Assembly: GCF_052115445.1 (NCBI RefSeq)
Contig: NZ_JBFRGR010000010.1
Coordinates: 62,001-126,000 of the forward strand
DNA from: Paenibacillus_E sp052115445
GTDB taxonomy: Bacteria > Bacillota > Bacilli > Paenibacillales > NBRC-103111
DNA: 64,000 nucleotides
Direction of reading: 5' to 3'
In this document: in pieces, positions 40,921 through 49,182 of the stretch
How the letters are laid out: each line of letters begins with the position of its first letter
Position numbering within the stretch: position 1 is the first letter of the stretch
Program-made: the position numbers and the translations under genes
The notes under the pieces: model-generated
What the model was told of the DNA's origin: nothing
Databases searched by the model: none
Seen by the model: only the letters and a program-made list of their open reading frames with translations

Positions 40921-41688
40921 ATGAAAACGATCGTGGAAGCGAAACAACTGAAGAAAGTGTACGGCACCAAAGGCAATGTATTTACAGCGCTGAAAGATAT
41001 CGATTTAACCATAACGCAAGGTGAATTTGTAGGTATTATGGGCCCGTCTGGATCGGGCAAAACAACCCTGCTAAACATGTTAGCCACGATCGATCAGCCA
41101 ACCTCAGGGGAAATCATCGTTGACGGGATTAGTCTTACGAAGATGAAGGAGGCAGAGCTGGCGAACTTCCGCCGCGACAAGCTGGGCTTCATTTTTCAGG
41201 ACTATAACTTGCTGGATACGTTGACTGTGAAAGAGAACATCATTCTCCCGCTTGCCTTAGCAAGAATGAATGTGGCTGAATTGGAGCGCCGCGTAGCGGT
41301 GATCAGCAAGAAGTTCGGCATTGACCCGTTGCTGGATAAGTACCCCTACCAAATTTCTGGAGGGCAAAAGCAGCGAACAGCCGCATGCCGCGCCATCGTG
41401 TCGAACCCCAGTCTCGTACTGGCCGATGAGCCGACAGGGGCGCTGGATTCCAAGTCTGCGACAGAGCTTCTGGAAAGCTTGCAGAGCTTGAATGTGCAGG
41501 ATAAATCGACGATTCTCATCGTGACGCATGATGCTTTCGCAGCCAGCTATTGTACACGTGTTGTCTTTATTAAAGATGGTCAATTATTCACGGAGTTAAA
41601 TAAGGGGAACGCTTCGCGCAAGGAGTTTTTCAACAAAGTCATGGATGTGCTCTCGGTGCTAGGGGGTGGGGCAAGTGACCTTATTTAG
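40921..41688 (+). CDS. bceA: BceA-like ABC transporter ATP-binding protein
   Basis: This 255-residue ATPase has Walker A GPSGSGKTT, Q-loop FQDYNLLDTLTVKENI, signature YQISGGQKQRTAACRAIV and Walker B LVLADEPTGALDSKS. The GALD after Walker B and the LDTLTVKENIILPL segment are typical of the LolD/BceA group. It powers the BceB permease, which frees peptide antibiotics from their lipid targets. ATG 40921 was chosen over an ATG at 40912 that is too close to GGAGGA. It overlaps bceB by 14 bp. Confidence 0.92.
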   Translation: MKTIVEAKQLKKVYGTKGNVFTALKDIDLTITQGEFVGIMGPSGSGKTTLLNMLATIDQPTSGEIIVDGISLTKMKEAELANFRRDKLGFIFQDYNLLDTLTVKENIILPLALARMNVAELERRVAVISKKFGIDPLLDKYPYQISGGQKQRTAACRAIVSNPSLVLADEPTGALDSKSATELLESLQSLNVQDKSTILIVTHDAFAASYCTRVVFIKDGQLFTELNKGNASRKEFFNKVMDVLSVLGGGASDLI

Positions 41689-43600
41689 TCTGGCTAGAAG
41701 GAATGTCATCGGTAATCTGAAAAATTATTTGATCTATTTCATCTCGATGATTTTCAGTGTCGTGATTTACTATACGTTCGTTTCCTTGCGCTACAGTGAG
41801 GAGATTGCGGCGAATATGCAGAAATGGGAAGGCATGAAGTCCGTTTTCACACAAGCTTCGATCGTGCTCATCCTGTTCGTTGCGGTGTTTATCTGGTATT
41901 CCAACTCGTTTTTCACCAAAAAGCGGAAGAAAGAAGTAGGCTTGTACGCGTTGCTTGGCGTGAGGAAGCGTAAAATAGGCACCATGTTATTTTATGAAAA
42001 TATGATCATGGGCATTGGCGCCGTTGCAGTAGGTATCGTGCTGGGGACGTTACTGTCCAAGCTGTTTGCGATGATGTTCCTCAAATTGCTGGATTCAACC
42101 GTTGAAGTCAGCTTCAGTATTTCTTCTGAGGCGATTGTGAACACACTAATCGTATTTGCCATCATCATCGTCGTTACTTCGATCCATAGCTACCGATTGA
42201 TCTATCGCTTTCAGCTCGTGGAATTGTTCAAGGCAGAGCAAGAGGGGGAGCAGGTACCGAAGCCATCGGCATTTTCAGCAGTTTTGGCCATGGCCCTATT
42301 GATTCTCTGCTATTGGACAGTGTTCCAGCCTATGGCGACTTCTGCCCAGTTGGGACGGAACCTCCTCATTATCTTCGGCACCTTGATCGCTGGCACGTAT
42401 CTGCTATTCCGGTATGCACTCATTTATATCTTGAAAATCGCCCAAAAGACGAAGTCTCGCTACTATAAAGGCATAAACATGATCTCCACAGCGCAATTGA
42501 TTTATCGCATTCGTGGAAATACGCGAATGTTCACGATGATTGCGCTGCTCAGTGCGCTAACGCTTTGTGTCGTTACAGTGGGTTCAAGCTCCTATTTCAC
42601 GATCACCAAAGAAGCAGAGGAAGAAGCTCCTTTCAGCTACATGCACATATCACAAGGTGCAAGCTTCGATGGGCAAGTTAGCACTATGCTGGAGCAGGAT
42701 ACAGAACATCCAATCGAAGCCAAGCTAGATGTACCGATTATACGAGTTACGGCGGACGTGACGAATTTCTACTATCGTCCATCAGGTCACTCGCCAAGTT
42801 CAGTTCCAATCAAGATGGTGTCAGCCTCCATGTACAATCGTACCTCAGAGGTGTTGAATAGAGAGGGTCAAGTGGTACTCCAAGATCAAGACATCGCGGT
42901 CATACAGCCGAGATATTCGACCTTCACCTTGAATGAAGTGAAGGGAGACACGATTACTTTCAATACTCAGGGGGGCAAGCAAACGCTAACGGTCCAGCAA
43001 CTCATCGTAGGAAGAATATTGCCATGGAGCTTCCCCGATCTCGTCTTCATCGTCAGTGATTCCCTGTATGCCAAGCTGGTCCCAGGATCAGAAGAAGTGA
43101 CGTACAAAGGGTATGTTGTTAAGAATCAAGGGTCAACGAAGCTGACCTCTAATTCCCTAATGAAGCTGAAAACAGAGCAGTACGGGCTGTCCTCCTACTA
43201 TTATCAATATCGCCAAAACATGGAGTCAGCAGGCATGGACATATTCACGCTTGGTTTCCTAGGACTTGTCTTCCTGGCTGCGACGGGCTGTATGATTTAC
43301 TTCAAACAGCTGACGGATGCGAACGAGGATAAAGAGCGCTATGCGATGCTGCGCAAAATCGGTGTCAGCCGCAAAGAAATTAGGACGACGATCGCCAAAC
43401 AGACCCTGTTCGTATTCATGCTGCCGCTAATACTAGGTGTTGCGCATAGTATCATGGTTCTCAGGGCGCTGACGACGATCAAGCTGATTAGCGGTGAGAT
43501 CCTCATTCCGGTGATTACGACGACGGTCCTTTATGCAGCTATTTATTTCTGCTACTTCGTGCTATGTCTCGGAGCCTCGAACCGTATCGTCAGCAGGTAA
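41675..43600 (+). CDS. bceB: BceB-like permease
   Basis: This protein of about 641 residues has ten predicted helices, two FtsX-type regions and a large extracellular domain of roughly 200 residues between helices 7 and 8. This is the standard BceB layout and the part that recognises peptide. It begins MTLFSLARRNVIGNLKNYLIYF and contains KRKKEVGLYALLGVRKRKIG, and RYAMLRKIGVSRKEIRTTI near the end. GTG 41675 was chosen, as it gives the normal family start. Its last 39 bases overlap the end of the convergent cssS gene. Confidence 0.92.
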   Translation: MTLFSLARRNVIGNLKNYLIYFISMIFSVVIYYTFVSLRYSEEIAANMQKWEGMKSVFTQASIVLILFVAVFIWYSNSFFTKKRKKEVGLYALLGVRKRKIGTMLFYENMIMGIGAVAVGIVLGTLLSKLFAMMFLKLLDSTVEVSFSISSEAIVNTLIVFAIIIVVTSIHSYRLIYRFQLVELFKAEQEGEQVPKPSAFSAVLAMALLILCYWTVFQPMATSAQLGRNLLIIFGTLIAGTYLLFRYALIYILKIAQKTKSRYYKGINMISTAQLIYRIRGNTRMFTMIALLSALTLCVVTVGSSSYFTITKEAEEEAPFSYMHISQGASFDGQVSTMLEQDTEHPIEAKLDVPIIRVTADVTNFYYRPSGHSPSSVPIKMVSASMYNRTSEVLNREGQVVLQDQDIAVIQPRYSTFTLNEVKGDTITFNTQGGKQTLTVQQLIVGRILPWSFPDLVFIVSDSLYAKLVPGSEEVTYKGYVVKNQGSTKLTSNSLMKLKTEQYGLSSYYYQYRQNMESAGMDIFTLGFLGLVFLAATGCMIYFKQLTDANEDKERYAMLRKIGVSRKEIRTTIAKQTLFVFMLPLILGVAHSIMVLRALTTIKLISGEILIPVITTTVLYAAIYFCYFVLCLGASNRIVSR

Positions 43601-45127
43601 AATGGTGAAAGTGACACCGTCACTTTCATTCTTAGCCTGAACGCTCATCGCATGATGATCCATAATTTGTTTCACAATAGCCAGGCCGAGTCCGAACTGC
43701 CCCTTGCCGCCGGTGCGGAAAGGCTCGAACAGATTATCCGCGATTGTCTCATCGAGCAGCGGACCGTCGTTACTCATCCTAATTCCAAAATGAGGAGCGG
43801 GACTCATGCGGATCCGAATGCAAGTTTCGGCATAACGAAGCTGATTATCGAGCATGTTTTCCAAAGCGATCTTCCATTGTTCCTGATCTCCATGGAGCGT
43901 GTGAGGAGCTAGGTTCAGCTCCCAGGTGATCTCAGGACGCTTATAACGGAGTCGTTCGACAACATCTTCGATGACTGCTTTGATTTCAAAAGCATGGAAA
44001 GGCTTCTCTTTGGCCGTAAAATAATTCAATTTGTTCAGTAATAACAGATCGCGGATGCGCTTCTCCAGGCGTTCGCCTTCTTTCATAATGACGCCTAAAC
44101 TGGCACTTAACGTGCCTTTGGGAAAAACACCATCTTGTATGGATTGCGCATAACTGCGGATCACCATGACCGGTGTTTTTAGTTCGTGCGACGTATGCTG
44201 CAGGAAGAATTGCTGCGCACGATCTTGCTTTACAAGCCGCTGCCGCATCAATTCAATGGCTTTGCCTAGGCGGCCAATCTCATCTTTACGGCGCCCCGTG
44301 TCGATGGGCTCATGCCAATCGCGTTCGGCCATACGTCCCACATGGCGCTCCATCTGAACGAGCGGACGTGTGAAATACCGAGCCAGCAGTAAGCAGGGGA
44401 GCCAGCTGATCACGATAAGGCCAACCATCAATAGGATCAGTCGGACGAACATCGACATGATGAGATCATTGCGGTAGTTGCCCCAAGCGTAGGAAACGAT
44501 AAAGTTGGGTGCTCCTTGGACGATCTCTTTGCGGATGACATAAAAGATACTGTTATTATCAATACTGCGCGTATACTTGGCAACGGGCTGCATCTGGGCC
44601 AGCGCATCTTTCTCCATGGCTGCCATGAACGGCTCTGCAGGACGGAGTGTTGTTGCTGCTACGGCCTCCGCTGCTTGTGTGCCACTGATCGTAAAATGCC
44701 GAATGGAAGGGCCGGTCAGTGTTGTGCTTTCAAAAGGAGCTGTTATCTGGGCGGAAAGCTTAGAAACTTCGGTCATTGTGGGAGCAGAAGCGCTCGATGA
44801 AGCTCCCATTTGCATGATACTGCTTCCGTCAGCGTTAGGGACAACTAGGACGCGACTTCCAAGCGATGGATCGGATCCTGAGATTGAAGTCATGTTCATA
44901 GGCTGTGGTGATAGGGGGATAGCGAAAACAGGACTCGCAACTCTTGTTGCTTCCATCTGGAGACCACTTTGGGTATCCATCAAAATATCATAAAGCTGCT
45001 CCGTGAAAAATCCCTTTAACGTCCAAGGCAATAACACCGCGAGCAGTGTGAAAATGAGTAGGGTTAATGCGGCGAATGCTCCCCATAATTTCATGGCGAG
45101 CGGCCACTGGCCTAGTCGAAGACTCAT
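43562..45127 (-). CDS. cssS: CssS-like secretion-stress sensor histidine kinase
   Basis: This 521-residue kinase has two N-terminal transmembrane segments flanking an extracytoplasmic domain of about 180 residues rich in Ser, Thr and Ala. HAMP follows (YFTRPLVQMERHVGRMAERDW), then HisKA FLQHTSHELKTPVMVIRSYAQ, then HATPase (DNQLRYA, GKGQFGLGLAIVKQIMDHH). It is assigned CssS from its partner, which closely matches CssR. In Bacillus the pair senses misfolded secreted protein and induces htrA and htrB. The extracytoplasmic domain is longer than I would expect for Bacillus CssS. Its ATG overlaps the cssR stop; its 3' end overlaps bceB. Confidence 0.85.
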   Translation of the reverse strand: MSLRLGQWPLAMKLWGAFAALTLLIFTLLAVLLPWTLKGFFTEQLYDILMDTQSGLQMEATRVASPVFAIPLSPQPMNMTSISGSDPSLGSRVLVVPNADGSSIMQMGASSSASAPTMTEVSKLSAQITAPFESTTLTGPSIRHFTISGTQAAEAVAATTLRPAEPFMAAMEKDALAQMQPVAKYTRSIDNNSIFYVIRKEIVQGAPNFIVSYAWGNYRNDLIMSMFVRLILLMVGLIVISWLPCLLLARYFTRPLVQMERHVGRMAERDWHEPIDTGRRKDEIGRLGKAIELMRQRLVKQDRAQQFFLQHTSHELKTPVMVIRSYAQSIQDGVFPKGTLSASLGVIMKEGERLEKRIRDLLLLNKLNYFTAKEKPFHAFEIKAVIEDVVERLRYKRPEITWELNLAPHTLHGDQEQWKIALENMLDNQLRYAETCIRIRMSPAPHFGIRMSNDGPLLDETIADNLFEPFRTGGKGQFGLGLAIVKQIMDHHAMSVQAKNESDGVTFTILPADDTVRGSET

Positions 45128-45822
45128 GCTTTCACCATCCTATACCCGTATCCGTATACGGTTTCTAAACGCATGTCGGGCAGCTTGCGGCGCAGTCTGC
45201 GTACTAAATCATCAACGACACGATCGGTGCCGAAGTAGTCGATGCCCCAAACCGCGCGCAGCACTTGCTCGCGTTCGAGCACCTGTCCTTGATGCTGCAC
45301 GAAGTAGAGCAGCAGTTCGTATTCCTTCGAAGTCAAATCGAGTGTGGTGCCACCATTATCACTTACGGTGCGAGCGGGCTCGTCGATCGTGTAGGAAGCT
45401 AGCGTAGTAAGCTGCGCGCGGCGCTCCATGGAGGCTGTCAGCACGCTGTTCCCTTGCCGTGCGTATACGCGCTCTAGCAGCTTGCGGCAGCGGATGACTA
45501 GTTCGCGTGGCAGAAACGGCTTCGCCAAATAGTCGTCGCTCCCAAGCTCAAGACCAATGATGCGATCGATATCGGCATCGCGAGCTGAGATGAAGATCAC
45601 GGGCTGTGAGGGTTGATCGGCTTTAATCTCTCTGATGAGTTGGAAGCCATCCACGCCTGGCAGCATGATATCGAGGACCCACAAGTCCGGCCGCTCCGAG
45701 ATCGCTTCTCTGGCTGAGGTTCCATCGGGGAACGAACGCACCTGCCACCCCTCTTTCTCCAAATAGGCGCCAAGTACGCCTCTTAAATGTTCTTCGTCTT
45801 CTACTAAAAAGATGCTATACAT
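45124..45822 (-). CDS. cssR: CssR-like response regulator
   Basis: This 232-residue OmpR-type regulator has a receiver with FLVEDEEHLRGVLGAYLEKEGW, LWVLDIMLPGVDGFQLI, VIFISARDADIDRIIGLELG and YLAKPFLPRELVIRC. The effector domain has TSKEYELLLYFVQHQGQ and DYFGTDRVVDDLVRRLRRKLP. These long stretches agree with what I recall of B. subtilis CssR, so the assignment is firm. It controls quality-control proteases during secretion stress. No htrA-like gene lies in the window; the secreted protein at 45915, on the same strand and just upstream, could be a target. Confidence 0.9.
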   Translation of the reverse strand: MYSIFLVEDEEHLRGVLGAYLEKEGWQVRSFPDGTSAREAISERPDLWVLDIMLPGVDGFQLIREIKADQPSQPVIFISARDADIDRIIGLELGSDDYLAKPFLPRELVIRCRKLLERVYARQGNSVLTASMERRAQLTTLASYTIDEPARTVSDNGGTTLDLTSKEYELLLYFVQHQGQVLEREQVLRAVWGIDYFGTDRVVDDLVRRLRRKLPDMRLETVYGYGYRMVKA

Positions 45823-45857
45823 CGTATATCACGCCTTCCAAGCCTTTTAACATGTGG

Positions 45858-45900
45858 AAAAGTGGAGCCGATTCGCCATGTTGTGCGATCGGTTCCACTA
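45858..45900 (-). terminator. Terminator between the secreted protein gene and cssR
   Basis: On the minus strand, AGTGGAACCGATCG and CGAATCGGCTCCACT enclose CACAACATGG and are followed by TTTCC. It separates the gene at 45915 from cssRS, so the two are probably independent transcripts. Confidence 0.8.
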
Positions 45901-45914
45901 TACTTCATGCTTAT

Positions 45915-46712
45915 TTATTTTTTCTCAGCTTCCGTTTGCTGTTCTTTGATTTTTTTAGTCATGTCACGCATGTCTTCTGTTCCCTTTACAAAATCCTTCA
46001 ATAAATCCGGCAAGATCGCACGGATTGCATTTGCATCATCCGCTTCTACCGCCTCTGCTAATTTTTGTTGAAGTTTCATGCTTTCAGACTCTACAGGCTT
46101 TGCTATCATTATATCACTCGCAACTCCATCCTCAACTGGAAGAAGACGGGTAATCTGCTCTGGAGCTGTCCCATCGGACTTCGTAATGCTTGTAACGAAG
46201 CCTTTGGTGGTAGCTGCTACCCCTTCGGGTAGGTTTTTCAGCTCATCAGCAGTGAGAGCAGGTAGTAGAGGTAAAGCTTCGATGTCTTTTCCACCTTCTA
46301 AGGACGTTGTGAATGTAGCATCCGAAGATGGGAATACTTGCATTTTGCCATCTGCATCTTCTTTGGAAATGGTTACTGTTTTAGCGAAAGTGGGTTTTGG
46401 CAGATCCGCTTCTGCTTGCTTTCGATCGTCTAGCGCTTTCTTCCAGTCAGTCAGGGTATCTGGTGCGTACGTAGTGGCTAGCATTTTCAAATAGTTGCGC
46501 TCATGAGCAGGTTGGTTAAGCAAGCCTGCACTCGAAGAGCGGAAGTGAAGGGCTGGCACTGCTCCAACAGCCTTTACCATTTGGATAGCCCCAGTAGGCT
46601 TCGCTTCTGTTGTTGTATCTGCCGCAGATGCACTTACTGCACCGAATGCGATGGTTGTCATAATAGCTAGCAGGCTTGTTTGAACGGCGCGTTTTTTCCA
46701 TGTTGTTTTCAT
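45915..46712 (-). CDS. Secreted protein of unknown function upstream of cssRS
   Basis: A 265-residue exported protein with signal peptide (WKKRAVQTSLLAIMTTIAFG, cleavage near ASAAD). The mature part is mixed: a beta-rich centre (TFAKTVTISKEDADGKMQVF, GVAATTKGFVTSITKSDGT) and a charged helical C-terminus (DLLKDFVKGTEDMRDMTKKI). No Cys is present. I recognise no family. AAAGGAGTT precedes the ATG. It is separated from cssR by 92 bp and a terminator. A link to secretion stress is suggested only by position. Confidence 0.75.
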   Translation of the reverse strand: MKTTWKKRAVQTSLLAIMTTIAFGAVSASAADTTTEAKPTGAIQMVKAVGAVPALHFRSSSAGLLNQPAHERNYLKMLATTYAPDTLTDWKKALDDRKQAEADLPKPTFAKTVTISKEDADGKMQVFPSSDATFTTSLEGGKDIEALPLLPALTADELKNLPEGVAATTKGFVTSITKSDGTAPEQITRLLPVEDGVASDIMIAKPVESESMKLQQKLAEAVEADDANAIRAILPDLLKDFVKGTEDMRDMTKKIKEQQTEAEKK

Positions 46713-46838
46713 AGTTTGAAAACTCCTTTCGATTTATGTAGCATGCAGGGATGGTTGATTTCCCTTACACCCTTACTGTACCGAAAGATTATGGACATCC
46801 TATCGTAACATTGTGGGAAATTGTGTGTTGATAAGAAA

Positions 46839-46876
46839 ACACCACCCCAGGGACAATGCCACTGTGGGGTGGTGTA
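46839..46876. terminator. Strong hairpin in the 566-bp gap before the SDR gene
   Basis: ACACCACCCCA and TGGGGTGGTGT enclose a 16-base loop. No T run follows on the plus strand, and only TTTTCTT on the minus strand. It lies 127 bp upstream of the secreted protein start codon at 46712, where it would stop read-through from the right. Confidence 0.6.
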
Positions 46877-46928
46877 TATAGAAAGGTTCATTCTCCACTT
46901 TATCCGATTTCGGCTTTCCCACCCCGGC

Positions 46929-47114
46929 TAAATGGAAAACATACAGTTAATTCTCGCAAATTCCTCCAAATTTCAAGATTAGATGGAATTTATGTTGTTA
47001 GATCATTGAATTTCATCTGCATTCACTTGAAATCTTGAAATTACATGGATAATTTCCAGTTAAATTATGGAAACACGAAGTAGACGTGAAATTAGCTGTA
47101 CAAACTACAGTTAC
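46929..47114. repeat. Family A quartet element, copy A3 (186 bp)
   Basis: Motifs start at 46929 (TAAATGG...CAGTTAA) and 46980 (TAGATGG...GTTAGA), then inverted at 47042 (TACATGG...CAGTTAA) and 47093 (TAGCTGT...CAGTTAC). Anchor spacing is 51-58-51. It lies between two minus-strand genes. Confidence 0.86.
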
Positions 47115-47186
47115 TCTAGTGTTTAGCCATGGCTGCCCGCATCCCTACACGAGAGAGGAGCGCCAACGTGGCTGCTGGCGTATACA

Positions 47187-47220
47187 AAAAGGGACGTACT
47201 TCTCAAGTACAGTCCCTTTT
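47187..47220 (-). terminator. Terminator downstream of the SDR gene
   Basis: AAAAGGGAC and GTCCCTTTT enclose a second dyad GTACTT / AAGTAC. On the minus strand TTTTTG follows. Element H2 lies between it and the SDR stop codon. Confidence 0.8.
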
Positions 47221-47224
47221 CCTG

Positions 47225-47276
47225 TATTTCTCCATAAACGCTCCCGTCCTTGAAGGACGGCGTAGCCTTTTATTTT
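47225..47276. repeat. 52-bp dispersed hairpin element, copy H2
   Basis: TATTTCTCCATAAACGCTC, then CCGTCCTTGAAGGACGG, then CGTAGCC and TTTATTTT. It is the inverted counterpart of 7559-7610, with 47 of 52 positions equal in my alignment. It lies three bases from the SDR stop codon. The stem changes keep a hairpin in both copies. Confidence 0.85.
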
Positions 47277-47278
47277 GC

Positions 47279-48121
47279 CTACATATTCAAATGCAGCTTA
47301 CGTGTATTCAACATCCCAGCAAGACCCGTTGGATCTTGACTCACTTTATATTGCACGAAAGCCTCCGCTTGCTCAGAAGTGCGAAGACGAAGCGGCTTAG
47401 GATCCATCTCCGTGACGAGTTTAACGACAACATCTGCAACAGACTCTGAGGTTTGCGGCACGGTATTGCGTTTGGAGAAATTATCCAAATATTGCGTTAT
47501 GATCGGTTTGTAGTCATCTTCCAAGATGCCGCCGGTTTTCTGCACGTGCCCCAGTACCGTAGCATTGAAATTCGTCGCAATCGCACCAGGCTCCAGAAGT
47601 GTGACATCAATACCAAAGGCAGGCTTATAGTAGGTAGCTAAGCTTTCAAGCAATCCCTCTACAGCGAATTTTGCAGCGCAGTAGATTTCATTGAAGGGTT
47701 GACCGACCAAGCCGCCAACACTCGTTGTCGCGATAAGATGAGCCGAATCCGATTTCCGAAGCAAGGGAAGGCCTGCTCGAATTGTATGCATCACTCCGTA
47801 TACATTCGTATCGAATACAGTTTGAATTTCCTCGAAAGTCGCCTGCCCCAGCGCACGCAGAAAACCAAAACCTGCATTACAAAGCAGTACATCGAGATGA
47901 CCATGCTTGGTTTCAATCTCGCCGAAGGCTTTTTCCATAGAAGCGGGATCCGTTACTTCCATTTCCATAAAATGAAGGTTTGAGATACCACTATACTGCT
48001 CTTGATCGCGAGCGACATTACGCGTACCTGCATAGACGGTCCAGCCAAGCTCGGCAAACTTCAAGGCGGTTGCAAGTCCGATACCTGAGGATGCCCCCGT
48101 AATAGCCATTATTTTATGCAT
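47279..48121 (-). CDS. Short-chain dehydrogenase/reductase
   Basis: This 280-residue classical SDR has the cofactor loop TGASSGIGLATALKFAELGW, the NAG motif LLCNAGFG, catalytic Ser in ATTSVGG and Tyr-x3-Lys in YCAAKFAVEGL. After the Gly-rich loop it has TRN, which favours NADP(H). It probably reduces or oxidises a small carbonyl compound. The promoter holds a 17-bp dyad resembling a MarR operator, and a MarR-type gene lies upstream on the same strand, so it is likely MarR-controlled. The 412-bp gap between the two genes contains element B3. Confidence 0.9.
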   Translation of the reverse strand: MHKIMAITGASSGIGLATALKFAELGWTVYAGTRNVARDQEQYSGISNLHFMEMEVTDPASMEKAFGEIETKHGHLDVLLCNAGFGFLRALGQATFEEIQTVFDTNVYGVMHTIRAGLPLLRKSDSAHLIATTSVGGLVGQPFNEIYCAAKFAVEGLLESLATYYKPAFGIDVTLLEPGAIATNFNATVLGHVQKTGGILEDDYKPIITQYLDNFSKRNTVPQTSESVADVVVKLVTEMDPKPLRLRTSEQAEAFVQYKVSQDPTGLAGMLNTRKLHLNM

Positions 48122-48154
48122 ACGATAAACTCCTTATGTGTTTATTTGTTTAAC

Positions 48155-48171
48155 TGTTTAGAAACTAAACA
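48155..48171. promoter_or_regulatory. Candidate MarR operator before the SDR gene
   Basis: The perfect dyad TGTTTAG-AAA-CTAAACA lies 33 bp before the SDR start codon. The region just upstream of the MarR gene has related sequence (TTTAGTGTTTAGTGTCTA near 48963-48981), which supports a shared regulator. Confidence 0.6.
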
Positions 48172-48240
48172 ATATACCTGAAAGCCGAATTCGTCAAGAG
48201 GAAGATGAAAAGGGTTGTCACACAAGTCCACCAATGTAGT

Positions 48241-48417
48241 GGGAACGAGGATGCTCTATTTGCGGAAAAATAGGTGAAATCGTCATCGTAAGGGAACTAC
48301 CGTATCTTATTTCTTTGAAAACTCTCATAACTCACGAAAATTGAGCCTGTAGTGCCTTTACGTTCCCCTTAGTTCTCGTTTCGTCTGATTACGGCCTAAT
48401 AAGGCATCTTCGTTCCC
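48241..48417. repeat. Family B quartet element, copy B3 (177 bp)
   Basis: Forward motifs lie at 48241 (GGGAACGAGGATGCTCTATTT) and 48291 (GGGAACTACCGTATCTTATTT). Inverted copies run from TAGTGCC at 48350 to CGTTCCC, and from TAAGGC at 48400 to CGTTCCC ending at 48417. Spacing is 50-44-50. It is more degenerate than B1 and B2 but keeps the geometry. Confidence 0.8.
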
Positions 48418-48485
48418 CTTCGGAGTCTGTTTCGGCTAATTTTAATGAGTTGGAAGAGGAAGCAGCTCTACTAGTAAGACATATA

Positions 48486-48531
48486 AAAAAGCTGTCCATT
48501 ATGTAGAAGAATCTACTTATGGTTACAGCTT
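48486..48531 (-). terminator. Terminator of the MarR-type gene
   Basis: On the minus strand AAGCTGTAACCATAAGTAGA and TCTACATAATGGACAGCTT pair with small bulges over a TTCT loop, followed by TTTTTA. Confidence 0.82.
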
Positions 48532-48533
48532 CT

Positions 48534-48950
48534 TTAAACAGGCATTTTAGCTAATAGCTGTTGCAATGCCGCGAGCTCTTCTTTTGTATAAGAAGTAAAG
48601 AGCTGTTCGATTTTCTTATTATACGCAGCGAGAATGTGAATGATGAGCTCGTTCCCTTTATCCGTCATTTGTAGAAGATGACTGCGGCGACTGGTCGGAT
48701 GGGGTTTGCGGACAAGTAGTCCTTGCTCCTCCATTTTATCCAATAGCTGTGTAATCGCTCCCCGGGTTAACCCGAATTCGTTGGCCATATCCACCGCGAT
48801 GCAGTCGGGATGCTTGCGTAGATACTCCAAGACATACATCATAATCGGTGATATCTGAAATTGAGGCAGTACCTGCGTTAAGTAGGAGGAAATGACATTC
48901 TTGATTCCGCGAAATTTGGTCGTCATCCATTCATGGTCAGGTGTTGTCAT
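48534..48950 (-). CDS. MarR-family transcriptional regulator
   Basis: This 138-residue winged-helix protein has recognition region VDMANEFGLTRGAITQLLDKMEEQGLLVRK followed by the wing HPTSRRSHLLQMTDKG, typical of MarR. It is probably a repressor released by a small aromatic or oxidant ligand. Likely targets are its own promoter and the SDR gene downstream, both preceded by GTTTAG-type sequence. No Cys residue for redox sensing stands out other than one in HPDCIAVD. Confidence 0.9.
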   Translation of the reverse strand: MTTPDHEWMTTKFRGIKNVISSYLTQVLPQFQISPIMMYVLEYLRKHPDCIAVDMANEFGLTRGAITQLLDKMEEQGLLVRKPHPTSRRSHLLQMTDKGNELIIHILAAYNKKIEQLFTSYTKEELAALQQLLAKMPV

Positions 48951-48991
48951 ACGTAGCCGCCCTTTAGTGTTTAGTGTCTACCTAGTATGCC

Positions 48992-49025
48992 AAAAAAAAT
49001 GACCCACAGCAACGGGCTGTGGGTC
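48992..49025 (-). terminator. Minus-strand terminator upstream of the MarR gene
   Basis: Read on the minus strand, GACCCACAGCC, loop CGTT, GCTGTGGGTC, then ATTTTTTTTGG. No minus-strand gene ends here; the next gene to the right is on the plus strand. It would stop antisense transcription coming from the kinase gene before it enters the MarR gene. Confidence 0.75.
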
Positions 49026-49182
49026 TAAGTATATATATTTTAAAGGGGGGTTGGTCTTTATTATAGGCAAGTTACATTAAAACAACATGAAAGTTAGATT
49101 TCATTTTCATTACAAATTTGTCAGTGGTAAAATAAGTTGGAAAGCAAACAAAAGCTTGAACCGGAGAGCGGGGTATTTCCAA

